64,000 nucleotides of DNA from Nematostella vectensis (Eukaryota; Cnidaria; Anthozoa; Actiniaria; Edwardsiidae). Below, one piece after another: positions 11,401 to 22,480 of this stretch. The notes beneath the pieces were generated by a model. It was not told where the DNA came from. It searched no databases and worked only from the letters and a program-made list of their open reading frames with translations. The position numbers were made by a program, and so were the translations under genes. The stretch spans positions 13,887,453-13,951,452 of the forward strand of contig NC_064044.1 in the NCBI RefSeq assembly GCF_932526225.1. Direction: 5' to 3'. How positions within the stretch are numbered: the first letter of the stretch is position 1; every line of letters starts with the position of its first letter.

Positions 11401-13879
11401 AGCTAGTGCATACCGCGGTATGGGTAATGTGCACTTTAACCAGGGCAAGTACGAGGACGCATTGAATAACTACCAACACGCACTTAGTCTATTTCAAAAG
11501 ACAGGTGACGAGCGTGGTCAATCAAAGGCATACTATGGTATTGGTAATGTGCACATGTCTCAGGCCAAGCACGAGGACGCATTGAATAACTACCAACACG
11601 CACTTAGTCTATTTCAAACGACAGGTGACCAGAAGGGTCAAATTAATGCATACCGCGCTATGGCGAGTATTCACAAAGTAATTTGTAAATACGAGGAGAA
11701 GAAGAAATGCATTCGTCAAGCAATCAGTCTTACTGCAACGTTAGAGAACGTGCCGCCCAACCTAGTGGAGCTTGGACTACTATACGAGGAAAGTGAAAAC
11801 TTCAACTAGGCGAACAAGTGTTACGAAAAGCAGCTTGATTCATGTTTAAAGAATGGCGACGTAGTTGGGCAAGTACAGACACATCTTATGATGGGTATGC
11901 TGCACCTATCTCAACGTAACTACGATAAGGCTATGGAGTGCTGCCAACAAGCGAGAGATAAGTACGAGAAGAATGGTAGCACGTATAACCAAGGAATAGT
12001 GTATTGGATGATGGCTGAAGTGCATTTTATTCGTCTTAACTACAAGGAGGCGCTTGAGTACTTCCTGCTTGCAGAATATTATTCTCCGAAAAATTACTAC
12101 TTACTTTCTAAGATATACCAGGGTATCGGCAAGTTGTATGTCTGTATGGACCAGTTTGGAGATGCGGAATCGTATCTTTTAAAAAGCTTCATTTGTTACG
12201 AGCAAAACTTCACTAATCTTGAAAAGCTAGAAGAAGCAAAAACTAATATCGTAGATACCTATATTAAAACATATCACTGGCTAGTCTCTGTGTCAGTTGT
12301 ACTCGGGAAAAAGAGCCAAGCCTTGTTGGTGTCAGAGCAAGGAAGATCGCGCGCCCTTAGTGAAAACCTTCAAACCAAATATGGACTTCAAGGAGATGCA
12401 ACAAAGGGCTCATTAGACCAAGAAGTATGTTTGTTAGTCAGTGGTACCTCGCCCTTGTTTGTTGTTGTATCATTGAGTGATATATACCTTCACTTATTCA
12501 CTCTCTCATCTCTAACTCCGTTAGTTGTACATCCCGCAGCAATGCAAATGAAATATGAATCGGAACAATGGCTATCTCTTCTCAGATACCTGATCAACAG
12601 AGTTATATGTGATGCAAATCTGCACGTCCGTCAAAATCGCGATGATACCTTTGAAGACAGATCGCTGGACCTGGACTATGATGACGAGTCTGAACAACAA
12701 CACGTGCTGACAGAACTCGCAAGGATAACACTAGAGTACAAGGGCTCAGAGAAGACGAATGAAATCGAAGGCGAATCAAGCGGAAACAGAAAAGACAAGA
12801 GTGTCGCCAAGATGTGGGGCGGAGATAGTGAGTGTCACCTTGCTACCACGTCTCCTTTACCACATACCACAGGAAAACCGAAGGCGAGTGACGAGGGTAC
12901 TAGCGGTAAAGTACCACAGGAGCACGAAGAAAACGTCTGTTCGCCACCCCCAATAGGCAGTGCCGAGACACAGAGAGGGTCCGGTCTACTAAAAGAGCTG
13001 TACCGGATACTGATTGAACCAATTGAGAAGGAACTCACCCAAGTTGAAGTCGTGTTTGTTCCTGAAGGAGTTACGTTCATGGTCCCATTCGGCGCTCTGC
13101 AGTCGCCAGACGGGAGATTCCTCGCTGAGAAAAAGGCAATTCGTTTCGGCCCATCACTCACTACTCTTAAGTTACTGAGAGAATGTCCTGAAGACAAGCA
13201 CTTCAAACGTGGTGTACTTGTCGTTGCGAATCCAAGATCAAACGCAAACGTATTTACACGCAGGAATGGAGCCGACGTGGTGAAGTCTTTTCACAAGAGG
13301 TTTGCAAATCTCCCTGCAGCAAGTAAGGAAGCTATCAAGATCAGAGAAATACTTCCCGACGTGACATGTTTGATCGAGTACCAAGCGACCAAGAATGCGG
13401 TGATGCAGAGTCTCAAGAAAGGCGTCGGTGTTATACACATCGCTTCGCACGGTGACTCACAGACGGGTGAAATATTAGTCGCACCAGAACCACGCATGGA
13501 TAAGCATGATATCGCCGAAAAAGAGGAATACCTCCTGACGATGAAGGAAATCAGCTCGTGTCAGATCAACGCAAGTCTGGTCGTGCTCAGCTGCTGTCAT
13601 AGCGGCAGAGGCCAGATCAGAGCCGAGGGCGTGATGGGTCTGGCGCGAGCGTTCCTCGCTGCAGGAGCTCGCTCCGTGCTCGCAACGCTGTGGACTATTG
13701 GCGACAATGCCACACTGGAGTTCATGGAGCGCTTTTATCGTCACCTGGCCAGCGGATTGTCCACTAGTGCCAGTCTCAAGCGGACAATCCGGGACACCAT
13801 CTCAATGAATGATAAATACAGCCACCCCTATTACTGGGGCGCGTTTGTTCTCGTCGGTGATGACGTCACTATACGGTAG
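8425..13879 (+). pseudogene. TPR-CHAT protein copy 1, 27 TPR blocks, two in-frame stops
   Basis: One reading frame runs from 8425 to the TAG at 13879 and is interrupted only by two nonsense changes. A CAA became TAA at 10055-10057 inside repeat 13, and a GAG became TAG at 11807-11809 after the array. The array holds 27 blocks of 40 residues, against 9 in copy 2. It is followed by divergent TPR-like helices, the SEQGRSRALSENL segment, an acidic linker, and a CHAT domain with the His (codon 13448) of IASHG and the Cys (codon 13595) of LSCCHSG. Against copy 2, 364 bases directly after the splice acceptor are missing, which removes the N-terminal domain and the ATG at 28338. The first in-frame ATG past the acceptor is at 8461. 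An ATG at 8408 in the intron end would be in frame if the intron were retained. A pseudogene is most likely. Stop read-through or separate shorter products are less likely. Confidence 0.8.
8461..11700 (+). repeat. 120-base TPR array of copy 1, 27 blocks
   Basis: Exact 120-base periodicity without length change, so every block aligns. The consensus is AxAYxGMGxVHxxQGKYEDA followed by helix B around YQHALSLFQKTGDESGQ. In TPR numbering Y4, M7, G8, H11, Y17, A20, Y24 and A27 are constant, while positions 2, 5, 9, 12 and 13 vary. Pairs of blocks are themselves re-duplicated (blocks 17-18 and 19-20). Confidence 0.93.
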
Positions 13880-16600
13880 AGACGTAGAAGGGAAGTTTCA
13901 AGAAACTCTGGAACCCTGCAACACAGGGAACTCGGAGGAGTAAGCTCAGCTTGACTTGTTTTCATATTTGTATGACAGTTATATCTCATGTGTATTCATT
14001 TTTTTACTATTTATCTCTAGGGTCTTTTTTGAAAAGGTGCCCTCCAGAGTAAGGCGCTAATTCGTTATTTGGTTATTTGAAGCAGAGCAATCAAGTCAAT
14101 AACTTTTGATTGATTTTGATTCGCAAGTCGTAGCTTATCTATAAAACAATCTAGTTGAGTGTAACCAAGTTAACAAAATACAACAAAAAGGTTGTGAACA
14201 GGCGCGTACCCAGGATTGGCTGAGGAGGGGTGCGCAGTCATAGGAATCATTTAGAAAAAGCATAGTATTCGAAGATTACTTAATAAGAAATGACCCCCTT
14301 TTGGGCCACCAGAAAGGGGGGGGGGGATGCGTGCGCATTCTGCGGAGGGAGCGAATGTTTTTTGAGGGAACCCTTAAAAGCATTCACGAAGGCTTGTATT
14401 CTTTGATAATAATAGCCAAGTTAAATTTCGCTTTGCTAATTCCGCTTATTAATCAAATCCAGATTATTAGTAAATAATCACCAAAGTTAATTCTTCTTAG
14501 AATGTAAGAAATCCATTGCTATAACTGCAGATTAAAATACGGTTTTTCATCATTTTTCTTTTCTTTATTAATTATTATGAAGTATATCCTATATTTTGAT
14601 GCTCTTTGCATAGGATCAAATAAGTATGATAATAATGATATTAATTGCATAGTAGAGACTAGTGTTTGGCCATATTATAGTATTTGTAGGAATAGAAGAG
14701 GAAATAAAATGTAAATACAAGTGTTGGACCCGCTGTTACAACTGCAGACGCAGATGTAGATGTTACACCTACATTGCTGCGTTCACGCTATCGTTCCTTT
14801 TATAACATACCGCTACAGATCGGTACCCAGGGTTTTTCATGAGGTGGGGAGGGGGGGGTGGGGGTTCGAGAACCTAAGAAAGTGAACCTTTTCACTGGAG
14901 GAAGGAGGGCGGAAATGTTTTATGTGCTAGGGATAACACCGTTCTCATGATGTTGCGCGCGCATCCAAAATACAATAGACTGGCGGGCCACAGCTGATCT
15001 GAAATGGCGTACAAAGTGGAGTTTACAGACGAAGCTATAGAAAGTGCTGACAGAGTGCTTCTTTTGCAGTGTTTTGGACCTTGAGTCAAATTTCCCTTTG
15101 TCCGCATCATTTTGGGTCAGCTATGGCCCGCCAGTCTGTGGCATTTTGGACGCGCACGGAAGATTGCGAAAACGGTCCTTGTACCTGTCGCTGTTGGGAT
15201 ATCGCAAATGCACAAATGTTCTTATAATAATAAGCACGTGATAAGGGGGGTTTGATGGCATGCTTTCTCCTGGCGACTTTCAACTCCTGCATTTTCCACA
15301 AGCTTTATAAACGACAATTCTTCAGGGGAAGATCCCTATAAATTGCTTCAGGAATAGCGCTCCTACTCAAGCCGCATGTCCGCTGCTATAAAAATCAAGT
15401 ACCACTGCCAGCTGGGACGAAATAACCAAGGGAAAATGGTCAGCTAAATGGGTAAACGAATCCAAGCTCAAAGTTGTAGCCTGAGGCCTTTACCACCTGT
15501 GTGCATTACTACGCGACCACCGGAACTCGATCGGCGATTGGAGAATGTCCTTTTACCATTTCCCAGGAAGATTTGTTTCTAAATTTGACAGGACAATGGA
15601 CGATGAGTAATTTGAACGGTAGTAAATGTTAGCGTCCCTAGAAAAATGCGCGTCCCCCAGCGAGTATAAAAGCGGCTGTTTTTACAGTATTAGTTTTTTT
15701 TAGTTTAGTACCGTTGAGCAAAGGAGACGCATTGCTTGCGCGGCGTGATGCGGGAGCGAGATATGCAGTTGCTCAGGGAAGACAGTCAGCAGAGATAAGC
15801 TACAAGCTTAGAGCGCTGTCCGTACGGGCCTGTCATGCCAGTTGTGTTCAGTTTGATTTACCGGTTATAAGTACTTTGTTTTTAAAACTAGCCTTTGGTT
15901 TAGGTTACCTTTTCTCGGGATTTGACTATGTTTGTTATCACTTAAAATTTATTATTTAATTTGTTAATAAATCCTTATAAGTCCATGCCTTGCATCATGT
16001 ATTCGTTCTCACGTTGGCTTTCGCTCGATCGTTTTCGTTTCATTCCATTTAATTTTGCCTACTTTTTGGCTGGTGTCAGAACCTGATAGTTTTGCCTTCA
16101 GTATTGCATTTGTTTCTACATTTTTTGTAACCGCACGGTAAATGTCAAGTTCTGACGGTTATACATGCATGCAAATACTTTTCTTCTGTAATAATTCCAG
16201 ATTTTTTTTTTGGCAAAAATCATAAGAATCCAAGATGGCAGATCCAAGATGAGGGACCCGAGAAGATGGCGGAAATTCTTACCAAAAAAGGATTATAAAC
16301 GTTTTTATGGCCTTTTTGCATTGTGAAGCCGTTAAAAGGTTTATTCTGACATATCTCAATGATGTAAGATGATTTAAACCTTATATTTGATAATATAGGC
16401 AAAATTTGAAATAATAGCTTAAGATTGTATTCATCTTTATCTGTACTCTATATCAACCCCGCGGAAAATATTATCATCCATATAGCAGATTTTACTGTTG
16501 GATGATTGAAAATGTAATTCAAGTTCGAAAATTAAAAGTACACCACCAATTTTTTTCGGCAGTAAAAGATTCGTAGCACTAACCCAGAGACTTAAACTAT
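13880..16600. other. 3' flank of copy 1
   Basis: Probable 3' untranslated region first, with a small CCCTG/CAGGG hairpin near 13915. No AATAAA is close to the stop; the first I noticed is near 14703, so the poly(A) site is uncertain. G tracts lie near 14315 and 14845, and an inverted repeat element follows at 14955-15154. Nothing else here looks like a gene. Confidence 0.5.
14955..15154. repeat. Inverted repeat element around a short open frame, unit 1
   Basis: About 50 bases at 14955-15005 (GCGCGCATCCAAAATACAAT and onward) are repeated in reverse complement at 15105-15154. Between them a frame starting MAYKVEFTDEAIE is open in unit 2 (33121-33372) but is closed here by a TGA where unit 2 has CTAGAG. 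It looks like a decayed mobile element. I do not recognise the family. Confidence 0.55.
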
Positions 16601-16604
16601 CGGC

Positions 16605-16750
16605 TCATTCCTTTGGAGTCTCCTCAGCTGGTGCCTCATCTTGCGCAGGCGCGGTATCTTGTTCTACTGGGGCCTCGCTTGCAGGCTGGTCTTTCGGAGC
16701 GTCTGGCCCAGTGTCTGCTGGTGGGCCGCCATCTTCTGCTGGTTGGTTTT
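16605..16750 (-). CDS. Candidate last exon, Pro/Ala/Glu/Asp-rich C-terminus, unit 1
   Basis: Read on the minus strand, an acceptor TTTGCTTCACAG precedes 146 bases: two bases completing a codon, 47 codons and TGA. The peptide is low-complexity and acidic (for example PAEDGGPPADTGPDAPKDQ) and ends EETPKE. The 146-base length, acceptor and frame are the same in units 2 and 3. Upstream exons would lie at higher coordinates, and I could not identify them. The function is unknown. The pattern resembles disordered tails of structural or secreted proteins. Confidence 0.4.
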
Positions 16751-17390
16751 CTGTGAAGCAAACGAAGGAATGAAGTCAGTGCCTCATCAACGGATGGCAT
16801 CAAGATGATGACAAGGACCCTGACTATTTGGTCCTTTATGTGTTGATTTGTAGCTTGCTTTCTTTCGCTTCTCCCCCACCCCCCTTAAGAATTGTTTGCC
16901 AAACAGTTTACGGCTCCTCTGATATTGAAGCTTGAAGATAACGTCACAGAAACTGAAATAAAATCATTCAAAAAAATCTGTGAGAAGCGCACTTTCTGAA
17001 ATACAACATTTAGTTCTATTTACTTTTATTACAGCCTCACGAATATCACCAATATCTTGATATGATGTATTTTCGGCGGCAAACAGGCCTCAAAATTTTA
17101 TTTTTGTCAATCGAAAACTATTCTATCAAAAATAGTTTTAGCGAAGAAAAACAAAAAGTTTATTTCTTTTCATAAACAGCACGACTAAACTATTATGTAT
17201 GACCATGCGCGCAGATGCTGACCAACATCCGACGATTGCAGGCTCTTCTTAGGGGAAACCACTATAACTGTGTTACCCTTATTTTTGTCATTCCACGCCA
17301 TTATGTATATTCTACTTTTTTCTCCCCTTTAGATCCTCTCTCCACTGACAACAATCCCCCCCTTTTTTTCATCCACCCACCCTAGATGCC

Positions 17391-17590
17391 ATGGTACGAA
17401 GACCCGCTTTTAACCAAAAACGCATCACTATCCCGGACACTCCTTATAGTCCAACTTCTACACTTACTGTAGCATTATCCCCATATTTACCCTCCAGTCC
17501 TTACCCCTGCCACGCACCTCTACCCGTATCACAACCATTATCCCCCTATATGTCCCCCTTCTCCCCAGGTGCCATGGTACGAATACCCGC
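17391..17590. repeat. Local tandem duplication in unit 1 3' flank
   Basis: The phrase GCCATGGTACGAAGACCCGC (17388) returns with one change at about 17570, so about 180 bases were duplicated. The open frame through it (Pro/Ser-rich) is probably incidental. Units 2 and 3 lack the duplicate. Confidence 0.5.
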
Positions 17591-17632
17591 TTTTAACCAA
17601 AACCCCATATCGCGTGATTTAGACCTGCAAAG

Positions 17633-17780
17633 ATGTCTGGTTCTGTTTTTCTCTTGCTCGTAATCCTATGCACGTCTTCAGAATGTCTAAATGGTTAAAT
17701 TAAGTGTATTTTTTTCTTCTTTCCTTCTTTCGTTTTTAGAGCAAGCTACCAACATACTGACAGCAATGTTTCATTTATAG
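17633..17780 (+). CDS. Candidate two-exon small secreted peptide, unit 1
   Basis: An ATG at 17633 encodes a signal-peptide-like start (MSGSVFLLLVILCTSSEC). A GT at 17694 and a TTCTTTCGTTTTTAG acceptor ending at 17739 would define a 46-base intron with a long pyrimidine tract. Phase 1 joining gives a 33-residue product ending at TAG 17780, and the mature part would be under 20 residues. The donor (GTTAAA) is weak. In unit 3 (51109) the donor reads AT, so the second exon is lost there. This is speculative. Confidence 0.2.
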
Positions 17781-19792
17781 AATTTATGTGATTATGATGA
17801 CTTGGGAGGCACAATTCTAATTGAAGCAGATGAATTGCAAATTTCATATGGAATAAAAGAATGGACTACCTTAATGACTTTCACCTCGTAATTATGCTGA
17901 AAACTGACACAAAACAAGTAAAGTTAAAGGTGCTTTCCAATTTTGCCAGTATAGACGTTAACAAATAATGAAATTATTAGTATCTGTGCACAACATGGTG
18001 GCATCATTTGTGTGGTTTTATTACTCGATATTCCATAATAATGAAGTATTCAATATTCACGAGAAGTATCTAAGTGTTCATTTAGGCGACAATATCTTCA
18101 AAAATATTTGTCCGATTTCTGGGAAATGAAAGGGTTGTTTAGAGGAGGGTATGATGATTGTATGTGATTCAGAACAACTTGTGCTTGATATGAAACCGCG
18201 AACAGTTCCACCAACAATCATACACTAGAAAATTGATACCACATACCACAAACAATTCAAGATCTTTCTCCGATTTTCCTATAAATGGCACCCATAAAAG
18301 TGATCACAATATGGGGGTAGTGGTTTTATTTCCCAGATACCTACCTGGTATATTCAGTGCAAGCATTTCTAGTGGTACAATCTTTGGTTTAATTTAGAGC
18401 CAAGCGGGAACGATATGTAAGTACCCATTATATTGTTCATCAGGCTTAGTGTCCGTTGGTGGGTCATATACGTTTTCGTATGCGAGATTATCATCTACAA
18501 TGTACAATCTACGAGTTTATTACAAATCTTCTGGAAATGCAACAGCTAGAGAGATCTATTTTACAGGAACGCCCACTCTAGGTTAGAGAGCATGAGGCTC
18601 TAACAATTTGGTCTTTATGCCTTGACTGCATGTAGCTTGTTTAGGATAATTATGCAATTTATGTTCTACTTTATTCCATGATTAGAGTTCAAATATTATT
18701 GTAAGCTCTACCAGGGCCACAAAGGCACATTTATGCATGTATCTTTTCTCCCACGCGCTTTTGAGGTAAAATTCCTAATTTTAGATTCAATTAATTATAT
18801 TTCACTTTACGATCGTTTTACAATAAAATCACCATAATCATCGATTTGGTTTTCCGTGGTTTTCCGTATTTTCGACCCGTAAAATTCGCCGCTCAATTTT
18901 CCCAACTTTGGCTGGCCCAGTGGCATATAAAGTTTGGAACTCCTTCCCAGGCCGCTCGCGCTGGTCATAGTTACACCGTAGTTGTAAATAAGTTTATCCG
19001 AACGGAAAAGTACGGATTTCTATCATAGTATCCAATCATAAACTATAGAAGAAAGACTGCCATAGTGCAGAGCTCCAGACAGTCGCACTCAAATAACGGA
19101 GATATCATTCTCGAAATGTATGTAGAAATCATTACATATTCCTGTGAATGGTTAATCGTTTGGCATCTTTATGGAAACATTTAGCACGCAAAACGGTATC
19201 CGACAATCGCTGATTGGAGCGGAACTATATATAAACATTCTGTTTTCCTTCTGTTGGAAGATATCTCTATTATCCAGAAAGAGTGCGATTTTTTGTCATA
19301 ACAATCCACGTCCTCCATTTAGATCATCATAGCGCGCGCAGTGAAATGCGCAAGCGCAACAGAATAGTCCCTGGCATGAGAATAAAAAAAAATAAATAAA
19401 AACTTCAAACAAAGCTTGGGATAGGGTAAAAATTGGATCATTGTTCAATTTAATTTGTTTATTCATAACCTTTTCATAACTAGATTCCTGTGTATTTTCC
19501 TCTTGAGAAAGACATGACGCAATGCTTCTGCATACTAATAAGGGGAGTCCCCGGCAATCTGACTTTCACTTTCGCTAGTAGAATTTCCTGTTTGAGTGTT
19601 TAGCGGGGCTCACATTTACTCAGTTCACTGGCTTTTGGAATTATAGAGCCTGCACCGCCTAACTCATCAATAGCAGGCGTCATCATTTCTTTATTGCATT
19701 AGCTTCCACCAAAACCAGCACAAGCGGTAAGCTGATTTGTCCGTTGTAATTCCGTTCTCTTATTCGCTAGTGTCATGGCTATTTTATCTTCT
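17781..19792. other. Distal 3' flank of unit 1
   Basis: AT-rich and without a convincing gene. It contains TGCGCAAGCGCA at 19347-19358, resembling an NRF-1 site. A stretch at 19480-19740 is a degenerate copy of 1195-1495, so the unit borders contain an older direct duplication. Confidence 0.5.
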
Positions 19793-19804
19793 CACTTTTG
19801 TAAT

Positions 19805-20040
19805 TGTGTCGTTCCAGAAAATATCCATACCCCCCATGGAGGGATTGGGAACTCCGGAGGGGGTGGGGGGTCAAACGCCCAGGAATTTCCAGAGGGGAAG
19901 ACGGGTGAAATGCCCTTTTTCCATTACAGTTACCGTATTTATTTTTTTTCCAGCGGGCTGGAAATTCCAGAGGGGTGGGGGTTCATACCTCAGAACCCCT
20001 CCTTGTGGGAGGGGGTATGAATATTTTCTAGAACTACACA
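19805..20040. mobile_element. MITE-like element, unit 2
   Basis: A copy of the element at 13-248 at the same site in the unit, inherited by unit duplication. Long open frames across it are by-products of the repeat. Confidence 0.75.
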
Positions 20041-22430
20041 TTTAGCCTTCGCATAGCCGTTTTCACCCGCTCGACTTGTACAATAAGGGCTTAAATCATC
20101 AATCAGGATTTGACACGAGTGGTGGGTGTTCAGTGCTTTCTCAGTAACAATTCGTAGAAAGCATTTAGCGTTCCATGGTTTGAGTTTGAGTTCAAATTAT
20201 TAAATTTGTGTTCGAATTATCAAGTTTGTGTTCGAATTATTAAGTTTGCGTTGAAATTATTAATGTTGCATGTGCTTTACATTTTAGATGATGTTTTGTC
20301 CATATCGGCCACGGTATATAACCATAGTCGGGTCGCCTATGGCTAGCCCCACTAAACCCCATACTTGAAGCCGAAGTGCACTTCTGTTCAAACATACCTT
20401 GGCGCTGATTGGCTAATCTAAACCATGTTGCATTCCTAAGTATTCCTTTGAGAACTGAACAAGGAAGGGATGTCTAGAGGTCAGAGACTTAGCTCCAAAA
20501 CGCCAATTCTCGAGTAGAAAGGAATTAGGGGCGAGCGTGAAATGCGCCAGGAATAAAGACCAAAAACCCGTTGATCTGCCTGAAGTATTCGGTATTTTTA
20601 TGTTTCTTGTCATACTTGTCACAACACGGGCACAAAACAAATAGCAGATATACATATAATACCACAGGTATCCCAGTCAACCCTGCGCTCAGGATCTAGT
20701 TTTAGCCCCCCCCCCCCCCCCTTGCCCCTATAGGAATTGTCACACTATAAGATATCTAGGAGCGTAGAGTTTTGCATTTCTTAACCAGTAGAAATTTTTT
20801 TCCTGTTGCAACAAAGAACCCTCAAAATCTTGATGGTATTATGAGGAGATGAACTGTTTAAAAAACAACAACAATCATTTGTTGCATTTTGAATCTCATA
20901 ACCTGAATTTCCTAGCATATCATACCATACCCCAGTTGAATCCGTCTATATTAGGTTCTAAGACGCGTATTATTATAGATAGATACCTGTGTATTTTCCT
21001 CTTGAGAAAGCCTGATACCCACATGACGTAATGTTTCTGCATACTAATAAGGGGAGTCCCCCGCCAATCCTTTCACTTTCACTTAGTAGAATTTCCTGTT
21101 TGCGTGTTTAGCGAGGTTCACATTTACTGGCTTTTGGACTTATAGAACCTGCGTGTTACCGTCTACCATCGCTTAAATTGTCAATAGCAAGCTTGATCAT
21201 TGTATTGACATTTTAGCGTCAATAACCAACACAAGCGGTAAGCTGAATTTGGATTTGTCGGTTGTGACTCAGTTACTTGGTTGTTTGTGTTATGGTTAAC
21301 TTTTCCTCTGTCTTTTGAACCTCAGCCTTCGTGAAGCCGTCTTCATTCGCTCGACTTGTGCAAAGAGAGCTTTATCACTTCTTTTTTGTTCTTTTCACCT
21401 CCGGGATTTGATTTGATTGGTGAGTACTTTCTCAGTTAAATGTCGTAATCAGCACTAGCGAGCCATGCTAATTCTTACCATGTTTCACTGTCATTTCTCC
21501 CTTCGCCTAATAGGCTAGATTAAACACACAGTACTGTTTGTAATATAGATAAACATATATATTGGGTACATAGATTTATAGGTTGTATATTAACATTAAA
21601 ATAAATATAGGATATATACCGTAATGATTCGAATATGCGCCCTCTTTTAAATAAGCGTCACTCTCAAAACAATATGCAAAAAATGAGAGCCCCTACTGAA
21701 GCGAGGCTATAGTTCTGTATGTTTGCCAGATTATACAAAAATCGGGCGAATTCTTTGGCTCCAACATTTAACGAGTTTGTCGCTTTTTAACGCATTTGGG
21801 TCCAATATCAAATCTAATTTCCAACTCTTTTGCACCTAAGAGGATCTAAGAGGAATCAATCTAAGGTCAATCTAAGAGGAAACCTGTTGTGATCCTAGTT
21901 TGTTGTTGATAAAAGGAAATTATATTTTTAAGAAGATAGAGAAACCCTAGTTCGCACCATGGAACTACCATGGTTGTACCACGGGAATTAGGATACTTTG
22001 TCAGCGATTTCTTAATAAAATAACCAAAAATGCATTCCCAATTTGTATTGAATATTGTATTCCGCAAATAAAATATCTCTAACCTTTGTGCGAAATGTCT
22101 CCTGCCTCCCAATTCAGCGAAATCCTTTTTCGTTATATTTCTATTTTTCTTGTCTAAAAACCCACGCGATGGTTGTTTTCAACTCTCGAAACATTTGAAC
22201 AGTACTGAGTAACCATAGCGTCTTGAGTGTTCGTGACTAGCCCGAACGCTCTCCGAACCTAACTTCATATTTAGGTTCTATATAAAATAGGAAGGGAGTG
22301 GAGCAACGCTCGATTCCATTGTTCAAAAACCTGCCTAGTTACGGCCAATGTTGTGATGTTGGTATGAGAGTGATTAATGAGTGACAGCTCACTTTCTCTT
22401 TGAACTTTTACCTCGCCGCCGACACACGCC

Positions 22431-22480
22431 TACCCTGGTCCCAGAGCCTTGAGCGTCTCCGAGGCTCTGGGACCAGGGTA
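22431..22480. mobile_element. 50-base foldback element, unit 2
   Basis: Same perfect stem and ACACACGCC flanks as in unit 1, with one loop base changed (GAGCGTCTCC for GAGCATCTCC). Confidence 0.6.

Larger units (their letters stand above)
1..19792. repeat. Tandem unit 1 of the TPR-CHAT cluster
   Basis: Position 1 aligns with 19793, and the first 2.8 kb matches 19793 onward with only scattered single-base changes, so the direct-repeat period is about 19.8 kb. The unit holds spacer, promoter, TPR-CHAT copy 1 (broken) and a 3' flank. It is the only unit whose full length lies in the window, although its true left boundary may lie further left. Confidence 0.9.

Noticed and set aside
8461-11700. 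Regular 120-base repeats as a CRISPR array
   Set aside because: The period is 120 bases with no short-repeat/unique-spacer structure, and it translates throughout as in-frame TPR units in an animal gene.
12835-13744. Minus-strand open frames inside the CHAT region (also 30938-31850 and 44633-45542)
   Set aside because: They are antisense shadows of the conserved CHAT coding sequence, and recur only because the copies are nearly identical.
18846-19028. Frame with FRGFPYFRPVKFAAQF (also 52346-52528)
   Set aside because: It has no ATG start and no domain. Only two near-identical copies exist, so selection cannot be judged.
19737-20045. Open frame of about 100 codons over the MITE
   Set aside because: It runs through the inverted ends and G-rich interior of the element and has no domain.
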